Positions 7,665 to 16,956 of a DNA stretch of 57,159 nt are shown here, one piece after another (positions within the stretch are counted from its first letter, which is position 1; each line of letters starts with the position of its first letter). This DNA is from an uncultured Prevotellaceae bacterium (lineage in GTDB: Bacteria > Bacteroidota > Bacteroidia > Bacteroidales > Bacteroidaceae): the NCBI GenBank assembly GCA_902769705.1, contig CACXPX010000038.1, positions 1 through 57,159 of the forward strand. Direction: 5' to 3'. The translations under genes and the position numbers were made by a program. The notes under the pieces were generated by a model that made no database searches, had not been told where the DNA came from, and saw nothing but the letters and a program-made list of their open reading frames with translations.

Positions 7665-9140
7665 ATGATACACATCCAAGAAGAGGCTGCACGCTGCCTG
7701 TTGTGCGAGGATGCCCCCTGCACGAAAGCATGCGCGAAGGGCGACCCGGCACGAGCCATTCGTGCCATAAGGTTTGACAATGCGAAAAATGCCTGGCGAT
7801 GGGTGGAGGGCTGCGAGGCCAGCGACCTGGAACGCGCCGAAAAAGCCTGTATCCACTACGACCGCCCCGTGCGTATCGCCGAGCTCCTCGCCCCGTTGCG
7901 GGAGAAGGCACAGCCGTCGGCAGCAAAGGGTGCGTCGCTGGAAATCGACTTCTGCGGCATCCGCTGCGAGAACCCGTTCTTCTTGGCTTCGTCGGCCATC
8001 TGCACCAACTACGAGATGGTGGCGCGGGCGTTCGAGGCAGGGTGGGGTGGCGTCTTCTTCAAGACCATCTGCAAGCAGGACATCAACGAGGTGTCGCCCC
8101 GTTTCGACGCTGTCAGAGAGGGCTCGTCGTTCGCCGGCTTCCGCAACATGGAGCAGCTCTCGGAGAATCCCTATGAGGTGGACTTCGACATTCTGCGCCG
8201 CCTGAAGCAGAACTACCCCTCGAAGATTGTGGTGGCCAGCATCATGGGCGAGTACGAGGAAGAGTGGATTGAGCTGGCAAAGATGGCTGAGGATGCAGGA
8301 TGCGACGCTGTGGAGCTGAACTTCTCGTGCCCGCAGATGCGATTGGCCGGCATGGGTAGCGACGTGGGGCAAGACCCCGAGCTCGTGACCTTCTACACGG
8401 CCTACGTGAAGCGGTCGGTGAAGATTCCCGTCATACCGAAGATGACGCCCAACATCACGCAAATCAACCAGCCCGCCATGGGTGCCTTCTTTGCCGGTGC
8501 CGACGCCATCTCGGCCATCAACACCATCAAGAGCGTGACGATGACGCCTGAGGCTGCCGTGAGCGAGAAGAAGACGCTCTCGGGATACAGCGGCCGCTCG
8601 GTGAAGCCCATTGCCCTGCGCTATATCCTTGAGATGGCGAGGAACCCCATCATCAACGGCGAACGGGCGAACGCTCGCGGCGTGGAGTTCAGCGGCATCG
8701 GTGGCATCGAGACGTGGCGCGACGCGCTGGAGTTCATTCAGCTGGGCTGCCGCAACGTGCAGGTTTGCACGGCCGTCATGCAATATGGCTATCGCATCAT
8801 CGACGACCTCATCGAGGGCATGCAGACCTACATGCAGGAGCGTGGCATCGAGCGGTTGGACGAGCTCGTGGGCGAGCAGCTGCCCTCGTTTGTGCTGCCC
8901 TCCGACTTGGACCGCGACACGGTGGTGTATCCGAAGTTCGACCGCGAGAAGTGCATCGGCTGCGGCCGCTGCTTCATCTCGTGCAAGGACGGCGGACACC
9001 AGGCCATCGACTTCGACCGCGAGACGCGCCAGCCCCGCCTCATCGGCAAGAATTGCGTGGGTTGCCATCTCTGCCGCCTCGTGTGCCCAACGGGCGCCAT
9101 CGGCTTGAGCAAGCGCGTCAAGAAACAGGTGAAGAAATAA
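7665..9140 (+). CDS. preA: dihydropyrimidine dehydrogenase-type flavoprotein PreA
   Basis: Predicted NAD-linked dihydropyrimidine dehydrogenase catalytic subunit, acting on uracil or thymine. Residues 1-70 carry a CLLCEDAPCTKAC cluster motif typical of the N-terminal iron-sulphur region of PreT/GltD-like partners. Residues about 90-400 are a dihydroorotate-dehydrogenase-like FMN barrel with NFSCPQ (about 219-224) around the active cysteine. The C-terminus has two 4Fe-4S ferredoxin motifs, Cys430/433/436/440 and Cys464/467/470/474, the second followed by PTG. E. coli uses separate PreT and PreA proteins; no PreT is seen here, so the N-terminal piece may receive electrons from another donor. 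The gene appears monocistronic. Confidence 0.9.
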   Translation: MIHIQEEAARCLLCEDAPCTKACAKGDPARAIRAIRFDNAKNAWRWVEGCEASDLERAEKACIHYDRPVRIAELLAPLREKAQPSAAKGASLEIDFCGIRCENPFFLASSAICTNYEMVARAFEAGWGGVFFKTICKQDINEVSPRFDAVREGSSFAGFRNMEQLSENPYEVDFDILRRLKQNYPSKIVVASIMGEYEEEWIELAKMAEDAGCDAVELNFSCPQMRLAGMGSDVGQDPELVTFYTAYVKRSVKIPVIPKMTPNITQINQPAMGAFFAGADAISAINTIKSVTMTPEAAVSEKKTLSGYSGRSVKPIALRYILEMARNPIINGERANARGVEFSGIGGIETWRDALEFIQLGCRNVQVCTAVMQYGYRIIDDLIEGMQTYMQERGIERLDELVGEQLPSFVLPSDLDRDTVVYPKFDREKCIGCGRCFISCKDGGHQAIDFDRETRQPRLIGKNCVGCHLCRLVCPTGAIGLSKRVKKQVKK

Positions 9141-9267
9141 ACTGTTGGCAGAAGCAAACAGTTCTGTAGCACCTATGTGTGCGGCAAGGGCAAAAAGCCC
9201 ATGAAGTTCGTGTTGAAGCGGACGAAGTGAGCTTTCCCATTATAGTCAATCAAAAAAGTAGATAGAT

Positions 9268-9630
9268 ATGAAACATATTGCATTCTTATTCCTGCTGATG
9301 GTCTTGCTTTGCGCATGCCATAGAGGCAAGGCCGACTCGGAGCAGTCAGCGAAAATCACGGCTGAAATGGCTTACGAAGGGGTGAACAACTATTGTCATG
9401 GCGCCTACGACTGGAGTCCTGCCGAGGACAATCCCTCGCTGATGTATATCACGATGGGGGAGGAGACGGAAAAGGAGTATCAGGTGATATTCCGCAGTTA
9501 TACCGGTGCGCTGGTGTATTTCTATGTCGACAAAGCCACGGGGAAAACCAGAATGGTGGAGCATGTACCCGCGATGAATGTGGAGGAAGAAACGGGCTCC
9601 ATCGACTTGTGGGACTATATTGAAAGGTAA
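9268..9630 (+). CDS. small lipoprotein of unknown function
   Basis: A 120-residue predicted lipoprotein: the signal MKHIAFLFLLMVLLCAC ends in an LCAC lipobox. The mature part is acidic and mixed α/β, with a MYITMGEETEKEYQVIFRSYTGALVYFYVD core that might be a small binding fold. I recognise no family. It is followed after 47 bases by the TlpA-like gene, so the two may be co-transcribed. The 127 bases between it and preA contain no clear promoter. Confidence 0.75.
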   Translation: MKHIAFLFLLMVLLCACHRGKADSEQSAKITAEMAYEGVNNYCHGAYDWSPAEDNPSLMYITMGEETEKEYQVIFRSYTGALVYFYVDKATGKTRMVEHVPAMNVEEETGSIDLWDYIER

Positions 9631-9674
9631 AAAAGTAAAAAGGTAAAAAGGTAAAAAGGTAAAGAAGTAAAAGG
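9628..9674 (+). repeat. AAAAAGGTAA microsatellite before the TlpA-like gene
   Basis: About four ten-base units, some with AAGTAA in place of AGGTAA, fill the gap up to four bases before the next ATG. Length change would move purine-rich AAAGG motifs relative to that start codon. Confidence 0.75.
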
Positions 9675-9677
9675 GTT

Positions 9678-10571
9678 ATGAATGTTAAGAAGACAATAGC
9701 ATTTGCCGTGGCCACTCTGTTTGCCATGAACGTCAACGCCCAGGTGAATCTGCTTGAGGTTGAGATTGCTGACGCTGCGCTGAAAGCCAAGTACGAGACG
9801 TTCAGGAAAGAGATGACCGTCATGTCGGAGGAGATGGCTCCGCTGGTGACACGATGGCGCGAGCTGCAGAGCGACAACTCGGCTGCCGCACAAGCCGCGA
9901 AGGCTGCCATTGAGGTGAAGGCCGACTCGATAGACGACGTGATGACGAAGCAGATGAAGCGGTTCATCAAGGAGAACCGCAATAATGAGTTGCCCGCATA
10001 CGTCATCGCCGCGAATTATTACAACTTCAATATCGACGAACTGAGGGAGATGCTTGCCCCGAATACGGGCTATTTCAACAGCCCTGGACTCGACCGTGCA
10101 AAGGCTCATCTGCAGGCGTTGGAGAAACGTCAGCCTGGCAAGCACTTCGCCGAGCTCACGATGAAGAACCTGGAGGGCAAGACCGTGCGCCTGAGCGACT
10201 ATGTGGGCAAGGGCAAGTATGTGCTGGTGGATTTCTGGGCTTCGTGGTGCGGTCCCTGCCGTCAGGAGATGCCCAACGTGGTGAATAGCTATGAGCGTTT
10301 CCGTGGCAAAGGCTACGAGATTGTGGGTGTTTCGTTCGACCAGAAGGAAGACGCCTGGAAGAAGGCCGTGGGCGACTTGGGCATGACGTGGCCTCAGATG
10401 TCGGACCTGAAAGGATGGGAGTGTGCTGCCCACGACGCATACGGCGTGAACTCCATTCCCTCGAACGTGCTCGTAGGCCCCGATGGCGTGATAGTCGCTA
10501 CCGACCTGCGCGGCCAAGCCTTGCTGAAGAAGCTGGAAGAGGTGCTTGGCGCTTCAGGCGAAGCTAAATGA
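9678..10571 (+). CDS. TlpA-like periplasmic thiol-disulphide oxidoreductase
   Basis: Predicted exported thioredoxin-fold protein. Residues 1-21 are a signal peptide ending NVNAQ. Residues about 25-145 are a helical domain of the type found on Bacteroidetes TlpA/AhpC-TSA proteins. The thioredoxin domain (about 153-297) has VLVDFWASWCGPCRQEMP with the CGPC redox pair near residue 194, and a cis-proline in NSIPSNVLVGPDG. Such proteins reduce or shuffle disulphides in the periplasm, often for cytochrome maturation; the partner here is unknown. The start codon directly follows a microsatellite, which could affect translation. A clear terminator follows. Confidence 0.88.
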   Translation: MNVKKTIAFAVATLFAMNVNAQVNLLEVEIADAALKAKYETFRKEMTVMSEEMAPLVTRWRELQSDNSAAAQAAKAAIEVKADSIDDVMTKQMKRFIKENRNNELPAYVIAANYYNFNIDELREMLAPNTGYFNSPGLDRAKAHLQALEKRQPGKHFAELTMKNLEGKTVRLSDYVGKGKYVLVDFWASWCGPCRQEMPNVVNSYERFRGKGYEIVGVSFDQKEDAWKKAVGDLGMTWPQMSDLKGWECAAHDAYGVNSIPSNVLVGPDGVIVATDLRGQALLKKLEEVLGASGEAK

Positions 10572-10649
10572 TAAAGAATAAACAAATAAATGCTCGCAAG
10601 CGGGAGACAAGAGTAAGAGATAAAACTTTGCAAGCAGCGCTCAATTAAA

Positions 10650-10694
10650 AAATGGCAAATGAACAACTCGATTCATTTGCCATTTCCTTTTTGT
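10650..10694 (+). terminator. rho-independent terminator after the TlpA-like gene
   Basis: AATGGCAAATGAA pairs with TTCATTTGCCATT across a short loop and is followed by TCCTTTTTG. Confidence 0.85.
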
Positions 10695-10757
10695 TAAAGG
10701 CGCTCTAAATACTTTTCCCTTTATTCTTTATCCTTTATTCATTAGGGCACAGCCCGC

Positions 10758-11744
10758 CTACACATACGGCACTACGAGCCACGTCATGTAGGCCAGGAAG
10801 AGGATGGTGAGCACGGTGCCCTCCCAACGCTCGACGGTGTACTTCGTAAAGGAGAACAGCCAAAGCAGTACCATCGAAGAGCCCATCACGAGCAGGTCGA
10901 TGAAGGTGATGCCCTGCACCTGCATGGGGCAGATGAGACCTGCGCCTCCGAGGATGAGCAGGATGTTGAAGACGTTGCTGCCCAGCACATTACCTATGGC
11001 AATGCCGCTCTGTCCCTTGCGTGCCGAGACGACGCTGGTGGCAAGTTCGGGCAGCGATGTTCCACCGGCAACAATCGTCAAGCCGATGACAGCCTCGCTC
11101 ACTCCGAGCGACTGGGCAACCATTGTTGCAGACTCAACGAACACCTTCGAGCCGACAATCAAGCAGACCAGTCCCAGCGCGATGAGCCCGAACGAGGTGA
11201 GCAGCGAATAGTTCTTCTTGCCTGCCTTCTCTTGCTCCACGGCGTGGCTGCCCTTCGCGCCTTTCAACGTGATATACATGAATACCAGGAACACGCCGAA
11301 GAGGATGGCTGCATCGATGCGCGAGAGATTGCCGTCAATCAGAATCATACCCATCAGCAACAACGAGGCGAAGAAAGCGAAGGGTATGTCTTTTTTCACG
11401 GTGGAAGGCATAATCGTCATTGGGGCAACCAATGCCGCCACGCCGACAATGAGCATGGAATTGAAGATGTTGCTTCCCACAACGTTTCCCACTGCCAAGT
11501 CGGGTGTGCCGTTAAGCGCCGAGACAAGGCTCACGCAGAACTCAGGCGCCGAGGTTCCCATAGCCACGATTGTGAGACCTATTACAATCTCAGGAATCTT
11601 CAGCCGCTGGGCTATTGCTACAGCTCCGTCTGTCATGCGGTCGGCGCCCCAAAGCACCAAGATAACTCCCACTACGATAATCAGTAGGTTCAACCAAACC
11701 AAATCGGGGAGTTCTACTCCAAAAATCTGCAATAACGAATTCAT
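10758..11744 (-). CDS. calcium/sodium antiporter (YrbG-like, CaCA family)
   Basis: Inner-membrane cation exchanger of 328 residues with about ten membrane segments. The two α-repeats of the CaCA family are visible: VGLTIVAMGTSAPEFCVSLVSA followed by GNVVGSNIFNSMLIVG, and VGLTIVAGGTSLPELATSVVSA followed by GNVLGSNVFNILLILGG. The paired acidic residues in TSAPE and TSLPE bind the cation. I use the ATG at 11744; a longer frame would start at TTG. The hydrophilic loop between the halves (about residues 165-180) is short, as in bacterial members. The next upstream gene on the same strand is the Kef-type antiporter, 83 bases away, so they may form an ion-homeostasis pair. Confidence 0.9.
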   Translation of the reverse strand: MNSLLQIFGVELPDLVWLNLLIIVVGVILVLWGADRMTDGAVAIAQRLKIPEIVIGLTIVAMGTSAPEFCVSLVSALNGTPDLAVGNVVGSNIFNSMLIVGVAALVAPMTIMPSTVKKDIPFAFFASLLLMGMILIDGNLSRIDAAILFGVFLVFMYITLKGAKGSHAVEQEKAGKKNYSLLTSFGLIALGLVCLIVGSKVFVESATMVAQSLGVSEAVIGLTIVAGGTSLPELATSVVSARKGQSGIAIGNVLGSNVFNILLILGGAGLICPMQVQGITFIDLLVMGSSMVLLWLFSFTKYTVERWEGTVLTILFLAYMTWLVVPYV

Positions 11745-11747
11745 ATA

Positions 11748-11822
11748 GTTCAATTTACAATTTACAATTCACAATTTTCAATTTACTCCCCTCTCTACGG
11801 GAGAGGGGTCGGGGGTGAGGCT
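11748..11822. repeat. ACAATTT microsatellite and CTCCCC/GGGGAG hairpin
   Basis: Five imperfect ACAATTT units (11750-11785) are followed by a diverged copy of the CCTCCCC/GGGGAGG hairpin (11786-11822). Similar units occur at 1721-1754 and 5231-5890. Confidence 0.65.
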
Positions 11823-11827
11823 TCGCT

Positions 11828-14080
11828 CTACGTAGACATCAGTCTCTCGAGGTCGTTTTCTTCACCCACCACCCAGATGATGTCGCCTTGTTCGAAGAGG
11901 CGCTCCGAGTTGATGAGCGTGAGGTTTTCCTGACCTTCCTCCACACCAACCACCATGCAGTTGTAGACGTCGCGGAAGCCGCTGTTGCGCAATGTCTTCC
12001 CGATGAATGGGCTGTCGGCGGCAATGACAAACTGCCGCAGGTGCATCTCCCGCTTCTCAATCTCGGGGTCTTCGGCCACCAGCTCGTTCTTCAATGCGTC
12101 GCCGAACGCGCGCAGCTGGTCGTCGTTTCCAATAGCTTGGATGCGGTCGCCCGGGAAGAGCACGGTGTTGCCGCCTGGTATGTTGATGCGTTGCAAGCCG
12201 CGCAGGATGCTGCTCACGTGTATGCCGAAACGGCTGCCGATGCGCAGTTGGCTGAGCTTCATGCCTGCCCACGAAGAGCCTTCAGGCACTTCGAATTCTG
12301 AGATGTGGATATCGCGGTCGAGCAGATGGCCCTCGAACAGCGGTTTCTTCTTTCCATGCACCTGTGCCTCGATGTCGCGCGACCGCAGGTTCTGGATGAA
12401 CATGCGCTCCATGCGGATGGATTGGTGTTTCAGCCGGCGCGACATAATCATCAAGATGATGGCCACCAGCGCGAGAGTTATCATCAGCGCGTTGGCGAAG
12501 CGCGACAGGTAGTTGCAGATGTAGAAAAGGAATGCTGCAGCCACGGCGATGCGTGCGAGCACGGTGAAGATGAGCGGCAGTCGGTTCAGACGGCTCTTTG
12601 CCCACAGCGAATGGAACTCGGGCGAGTGGTTCTTCTTCATGATCATCGCCCTGAGGAAGGGGGATATCATCGCCACGGTGGCCACGCCCGTGATGCCGTT
12701 AGCCCACCAGTGCAGCTTCCAGCCCGGCAATATCTGGCGCATGAAGGGCAGCACGAAGGTGAACATCAACGCAATGACAGCCGCCGAGAGGATGGAATAG
12801 ACGACCGTGTTGATCGTCATCTGCCGCAGCAGCGAGCGCCATTCGTTTTTCTCGGTGGTCGTCGTGTGGTGCATCGCGCCCAGGTGGTTCATCCTGCGAA
12901 TCCACTTCTTGGGCAACCGCTGTTCCAAGAGGTTGTAGCAAGGCTCGGCAGCGCGTATCATGTAAGGCGTGAGGAATGTGGTGACCACCGACACCGCCAC
13001 CACCACTGGGTAGAGGAAATCGCTGATGACGCCCAACGTGAGGCCCAGCGAGGCGATGATGAAGGCGAATTCACCAATCTGCGCCATCGAGAAGCCGCAT
13101 CGCATGGCAGTCTTCAGCGGCTGGCCGCTCAGCATATATCCCGTGGAGCCAAACAGTGCCTGGCCAATCAGGATGGTGAGCGTGAGCACCAGGATGGGGA
13201 GCCATTGCGAAAACAATATGTCAGGGTCGACCAGCATGCCCACCGATACGAAGAACACCGCTCCGAAAAGGCTCTTCACGGGTTCCACGAGGCGGATAAT
13301 CTTGTCGGCCTCGATGGTCTCGGCAAGAATGCTTCCCATCACGAAAGCCCCGAAAGCCGAGCTGAAGCCCATCTTCGTGGCGATGACAGCCATGAGGAAG
13401 CAAAGCCCCAGCGAGATGATGACCAGCATCTCATCGGTCATCAGCCGCCGCGTCTTGCGCAGGAACAAGGGGATGAGGAAGATGCCTACAACGAACCACA
13501 AGATGAGGATGAACCCCAGGCGAAGCACGCTCATGAGCATCTCGCCGCCACCCAGCGACTTGCCACTGGCAATGGTCGACAGCATCACCATCATGACGAT
13601 GGCCAGCACATCCTCGAGAATGAGCACACTCATCACCAGCGAAGCGAAGTGCTGCTGCCGAAGCCCCATGTCGTCGAAAGCCTTGTAGATGATGGTGGTG
13701 GACGACATGGCGAGCATTCCGCCGAGGAACACGCAGTTCATCTGCGACCACCCGAACGCTTTGCCCACGAGCATTCCCAACGTCATCATCGAGAACACAA
13801 TGGACAGGGCTGCGATGACGGGCGCCATGCCCATCCTCAGAATCTTCTTGAACGAAAAGTCCAATCCCAGCGCGAACAGCAGGAACAGCACCCCGATGTC
13901 GGCCCACGTATGGATGTTCTCCTTGTCAACCACCGACGCCACGTAGGGCATGTGGGGCGACACCAGGAAACCGGCCACGATGTAGCCCAGCACAAGCGGC
14001 TGCTTGAGCTTCTTGAACAAGAGGGTCACCACGCCGGCAACCACCAATATCAGTGTCAGGTCGAGAATGAGATTCTCCAT
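11828..14080 (-). CDS. Kef-type cation/proton antiporter with TrkA-C domain (CPA2 family)
   Basis: Predicted potassium or sodium/proton antiporter of 750 residues. Residues 1-385 form the twelve-segment CPA2 domain, with LGYIVAGFLVSPH, WADIGVLFLLFALGLDFSF, and AMSSTTIIYKAFDDMG typical of KefB/KefC relatives. About 430-570 adds three or four further membrane segments. The C-terminal 150 residues form a TrkA-C-like cytosolic domain (GSSWAGMKLSQLRIGSRFGIHV, LFPGDRIQAIGNDDQLRAFGDAL) and a second similar half ending GDIIWVVGEENDLERL. I do not see a TrkA-N nucleotide-binding domain between them. Control by a small ligand is likely but unproven. Confidence 0.88.
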   Translation of the reverse strand: MENLILDLTLILVVAGVVTLLFKKLKQPLVLGYIVAGFLVSPHMPYVASVVDKENIHTWADIGVLFLLFALGLDFSFKKILRMGMAPVIAALSIVFSMMTLGMLVGKAFGWSQMNCVFLGGMLAMSSTTIIYKAFDDMGLRQQHFASLVMSVLILEDVLAIVMMVMLSTIASGKSLGGGEMLMSVLRLGFILILWFVVGIFLIPLFLRKTRRLMTDEMLVIISLGLCFLMAVIATKMGFSSAFGAFVMGSILAETIEADKIIRLVEPVKSLFGAVFFVSVGMLVDPDILFSQWLPILVLTLTILIGQALFGSTGYMLSGQPLKTAMRCGFSMAQIGEFAFIIASLGLTLGVISDFLYPVVVAVSVVTTFLTPYMIRAAEPCYNLLEQRLPKKWIRRMNHLGAMHHTTTTEKNEWRSLLRQMTINTVVYSILSAAVIALMFTFVLPFMRQILPGWKLHWWANGITGVATVAMISPFLRAMIMKKNHSPEFHSLWAKSRLNRLPLIFTVLARIAVAAAFLFYICNYLSRFANALMITLALVAIILMIMSRRLKHQSIRMERMFIQNLRSRDIEAQVHGKKKPLFEGHLLDRDIHISEFEVPEGSSWAGMKLSQLRIGSRFGIHVSSILRGLQRINIPGGNTVLFPGDRIQAIGNDDQLRAFGDALKNELVAEDPEIEKREMHLRQFVIAADSPFIGKTLRNSGFRDVYNCMVVGVEEGQENLTLINSERLFEQGDIIWVVGEENDLERLMST

Positions 14081-14100
14081 CGCACAATAACTTTGGGGAT

Positions 14101-14167
14101 AATATACAAGTAGACCCTTTCGGGTAAAGAGCGGTCTGCAAGGCCAACCTGCTCATAGCCCAGGGAG
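14101..14167 (-). repeat. dispersed stem-loop element, truncated copy F
   Basis: Read on the minus strand it has CCCTGGGC (half of the first palindrome only), a slightly diverged second hairpin and the CCCGAAAGGGTCTACTTG tail. It lies 20 bases upstream of the Kef-type gene, so it may be in that gene's leader. Confidence 0.65.
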
Positions 14168-14205
14168 TGGCAAGGCGCTTTTTTTTTTTTTATAATTGTT
14201 GCCCC

Positions 14206-15429
14206 TTAATCGTTGTACTCTGCTGTCAGCTCACAGATTTTCACAATCACGTCAACAGCCTTCTGCATCACCTGGATGCTGACGAATTCATACGGGCCGT
14301 GGAAGTTGACGCCGCCAGCGAAGATGTTGGGGCAGGGCAGTCCGCGGAACGAGAGCTGAGCGCCGTCGGTGCCGCCACGAATGGGCTCCACGCGAGGCTG
14401 GACGCCACACTGCTGCATGGCATGAAGGACGATGTCGATGACGTGCATCTGCGGGTCAATCTTTTCCTTCATGTTGTAATACTGGTCTTTGATGTCGGCC
14501 GATATCACGTCGTCGCCATATTTCTCCTGCATCTGCGCCACACATTTCTCGATGAAGTCCTTGCGGTCTTCGAAACGTTCGCGGTCGTGGTCGCGGATGA
14601 TGTAGGATAGCGTGGCCTGCTCGATGTTGCTCTGCACGCCCAGCAAGTGGTAGAAGCCCTCGTAGCCTTCGGTGTGCTCGGGTGTCTCTTCGGCGGGCAG
14701 CATGCTGGCAAACTCCACAGCCAATCGGTTGGCATTAATCATTTTGCCCTTGGCGTAGCCCGGGTGCACGCTGACACCCTTGATGTGTATCTTGGCCGAT
14801 GCGGCGTTGAAGTTCTCGAACTCCAAGTCGCCCAGATCGCCACCGTCCATCGTGTAGGCCCACTCGCAGCCGAAGCGCTCCACGTCGAAGTGGTGGGCGC
14901 CCATGCCGATTTCTTCGTCGGGGTTGAATGCCACACGGATGTCGCCGTGCTCTATTTCGTTGTGGTCGCGCATGTAGCACATGGCTTGCACGATTTCTGC
15001 GATGCCCGCCTTGTCGTCGGCACCCAGCAGCGTCTTTCCGTCGGTGACAATCAGGTCTTCGCCCACATGATAGCGAAGCTCGGGGAATTTTGTCGGGCTC
15101 GAGACGATGCCTTCAGAGAGAAGGATGTCGCCGCCGTCGTAGTTCTTCACGATGCGTGGATGGATGTTGGCACCGCTGCAGTCGGGGCTCGTGTCGTAGT
15201 GCGAGATGAATCCGATGGTTGGGGTCTTTTTCTTGGTGTTAGCTTTCAGTGTGGCATAGATGTAGCCTTTGTCGTCCATTTCGACGTCGCTCAAGCCTTC
15301 GCGCTCGAGTTCTTCTTTCAGATACTTGGCAAAGACGAGTTGCTTCGCCGTACTCGGCACGCTCTGCGAGTCTTCACTCGACTGCGTGTCGAACTGTGTG
15401 TAGTTTAAAAACCGTTCGGTAATATCCAT
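14206..15429 (-). CDS. pepT: peptidase T (tripeptide aminopeptidase)
   Basis: Cytosolic zinc aminopeptidase of family M20B that releases the N-terminal residue from tripeptides. The 407-residue length matches E. coli PepT (408). Family metal-binding motifs are in order: [15 protein letters not shown] (His-x-Asp, about residues 77-79), [15 protein letters not shown] (bridging Asp), [16 protein letters not shown] (catalytic Glu then metal Glu), TMDGG (Asp), and the C-terminal [15 protein letters not shown] (His). [11 protein letters not shown] is the substrate region. The gene stands alone with its own promoter. The 374 bases upstream hold that promoter and the terminator of the next operon; nothing else is seen there. 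Confidence 0.95.
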   Translation of the reverse strand: MDITERFLNYTQFDTQSSEDSQSVPSTAKQLVFAKYLKEELEREGLSDVEMDDKGYIYATLKANTKKKTPTIGFISHYDTSPDCSGANIHPRIVKNYDGGDILLSEGIVSSPTKFPELRYHVGEDLIVTDGKTLLGADDKAGIAEIVQAMCYMRDHNEIEHGDIRVAFNPDEEIGMGAHHFDVERFGCEWAYTMDGGDLGDLEFENFNAASAKIHIKGVSVHPGYAKGKMINANRLAVEFASMLPAEETPEHTEGYEGFYHLLGVQSNIEQATLSYIIRDHDRERFEDRKDFIEKCVAQMQEKYGDDVISADIKDQYYNMKEKIDPQMHVIDIVLHAMQQCGVQPRVEPIRGGTDGAQLSFRGLPCPNIFAGGVNFHGPYEFVSIQVMQKAVDVIVKICELTAEYND

Positions 15430-15477
15430 GTTTTAGGTTATGATGATGTTTGATTGAACTGTTTGATAAAAATCATG

Positions 15478-15485
15478 CAAATATA
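15478..15485 (-). promoter_or_regulatory. -7 box of pepT
   Basis: The minus strand reads TATATTTG, 49 bases before the pepT ATG, preceded by an A/T-rich run. Confidence 0.65.
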
Positions 15486-15715
15486 CTGTTTTTTTTTCAT
15501 ATACGTGCGATTTTACAAATATTTAAGTTGGCGGCGTCTGTGGCAGTCGTGTCAAAACGGGATTCGCTGCCGAATGCAACTTGCTTGTAATCAAGTGGTT
15601 GGGCATTTTAGCGTGTGTCAATAACCTTCGGCCTGTTGCACAAAGACGTCAATTTTCTTTAGCTTAGCGATGTGGATAAAGAAAAGGGCCTTAAGCGCGT
15701 AACGCAAAAAGGCAA

Positions 15716-15756
15716 AGAAAAAGGCGACTTGCTGACCATACGTTAGCAAACCGCCC
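15716..15756 (-). terminator. terminator of the nusB-DUF5606 operon
   Basis: On the minus strand GGCGGTTTGCTAAC and GTCAGCAAGTCGCC form a stem of about 12 pairs with small mismatches and are followed by TTTTTC. Confidence 0.7.
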
Positions 15757-15803
15757 CTTTCTGAATACTGCGTTTGTAGAATAATCTTACGTGGTTCCGC
15801 CGC

Positions 15804-16256
15804 TTACTCTGCCGCCTCTTGCTCCTGACGGTCGTCAACGTTGTCGCCCTCTGTGGGAGCCAGCACGGCCTCGAAGTCGGTGATGCCGTTCTTAATCAGG
15901 ATGTTGTACCACTGAATCAGCTTTTTGATGTCGCTGTCGTGTACGCGGTCTCGGTCGAACTCAGGCAGCACCTGAGCGAAATACTCCTTGAGCTCCTTTC
16001 CCGAACATTTCTTATAATCAAGCGAGCACTCTTTCGACTGCTCCTTCTCGCCCAGGTTTTTCAGCACCTGCCAGAGGGGTACGTCTTCAGAGTCGGTGAA
16101 CATGGCAATATCTGCCAGGCTCGTCACGCGGTCGGTGGCGAAGGCGGGCATGCGCTTGTGTGTTTCGTCGAGTGCTTCTACAATGAGGTTCATTTTACCA
16201 CGGCTTACCAGTTTGAAAAGACCAGACTTGCCGGCAATTGAAAGAATTGTTTCCAT
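15804..16256 (-). CDS. DUF5606 family protein
   Basis: A 150-residue conserved Bacteroidetes protein of unknown function. The N-terminus METILSIAGKSGLFKLVSRGKMNLIVEAL is the family signature, a small β-barrel-like start. The middle contains LADIAMFTDSEDVPLWQVL. The C-terminus has a helix ending YNILIKNGITDFEAVL and then an acidic, low-complexity tail. It is the last gene of the nusB-yajC-ybbR-coaE cluster, 90 bases after coaE, and a terminator follows. No membrane segment or signal is present. Confidence 0.85.
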   Translation of the reverse strand: METILSIAGKSGLFKLVSRGKMNLIVEALDETHKRMPAFATDRVTSLADIAMFTDSEDVPLWQVLKNLGEKEQSKECSLDYKKCSGKELKEYFAQVLPEFDRDRVHDSDIKKLIQWYNILIKNGITDFEAVLAPTEGDNVDDRQEQEAAE

Positions 16257-16346
16257 AACAGTTTTTTTTCAGTTTTGAGTTTTGAGTCTCTGAGTTCTAA
16301 AGTTATTTCGTGAAATAAACTCACAAACTTATGAACTTATCAACTT

Positions 16347-16949
16347 TTATAATCCTTTTATTTGTTTGATAATTGTTTCTATTTGTTTCTCGATATTTGC
16401 TTTTCCGTCGTTGACGATTTCGAAGTCGGAGCGGGCTCTCACCTCGTCTTGTGGCAGCTGTCTCTGAATCCAGTCCAAAGCCTGCTGGCGGCTGATGCCG
16501 TCGCGTTTCATCACACGCCGGATGCGTACCTCGAGCGGAGCCGTCACGCAGATGATGTAGTCGAAGCGTGTGCGCATGTCGAAACCGCTGTCGAAAAGAA
16601 TGGCACTTTCCAGCCACGTGTACCCCGACTCTTCGAAGTCGCGCGCCACTGCTGGATGAACCACGTCGTTGACGGCTTGCTTGTTGGCTTCGCTCTTCAG
16701 CAGGAAACGAGCCATCACGGGCTTTTGCAGCACATTGCCCACGTAGACTTCATCGCCTACCAGTTGGCGGAGCGCCTCGCGCAGTTCGTCGGAATCGCGC
16801 ATCAGCCGTTTGGCGGCCGTGTCGCAGTCGTAGACGCGGATGCCGTACCGCTCAAGCCTACGGCAGACATACGACTTGCCGCTGCCGATTCCTCCTGTGA
16901 TGGCGATGCGCTTTGTTTGCGCCGGTTCTCTGGTTTCCACCTGTTCCAT
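16347..16949 (-). CDS. coaE: dephospho-CoA kinase
   Basis: Catalyses the last step of coenzyme A synthesis, phosphorylating the 3'-hydroxyl of dephospho-CoA. The P-loop ITGGIGSGKSYV is at about residues 17-28, followed by the substrate Asp in VYDCDTAAKRL, HPAVARDFE, and the lid/arginine region RIRRVMKRDGISRQQALDWIQRQL. At 200 residues it has the family's usual size. I start at the ATG 16949 (MEQVETREP); the longer frame begins with TTG inside the previous gene. It follows the YbbR gene by seven bases, indicating one transcript. Confidence 0.93.
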   Translation of the reverse strand: MEQVETREPAQTKRIAITGGIGSGKSYVCRRLERYGIRVYDCDTAAKRLMRDSDELREALRQLVGDEVYVGNVLQKPVMARFLLKSEANKQAVNDVVHPAVARDFEESGYTWLESAILFDSGFDMRTRFDYIICVTAPLEVRIRRVMKRDGISRQQALDWIQRQLPQDEVRARSDFEIVNDGKANIEKQIETIIKQIKGL

Positions 16950-16956
16950 CCTCCGC

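Noticed and set aside
7587-9068. 493-codon open frame antisense to preA
   Set aside because: preA has all cofactor motifs; the antisense frame has none and would overlap it entirely.
9141-9267. Small gene between preA and the lipoprotein
   Set aside because: Only very short frames exist, without a promoter or conserved pattern.
12305-14113. 602-codon open frame antisense to the Kef-type antiporter
   Set aside because: It is rich in His, Glu and Arg with no fold-like pattern; it is the shadow of a well-supported membrane protein.
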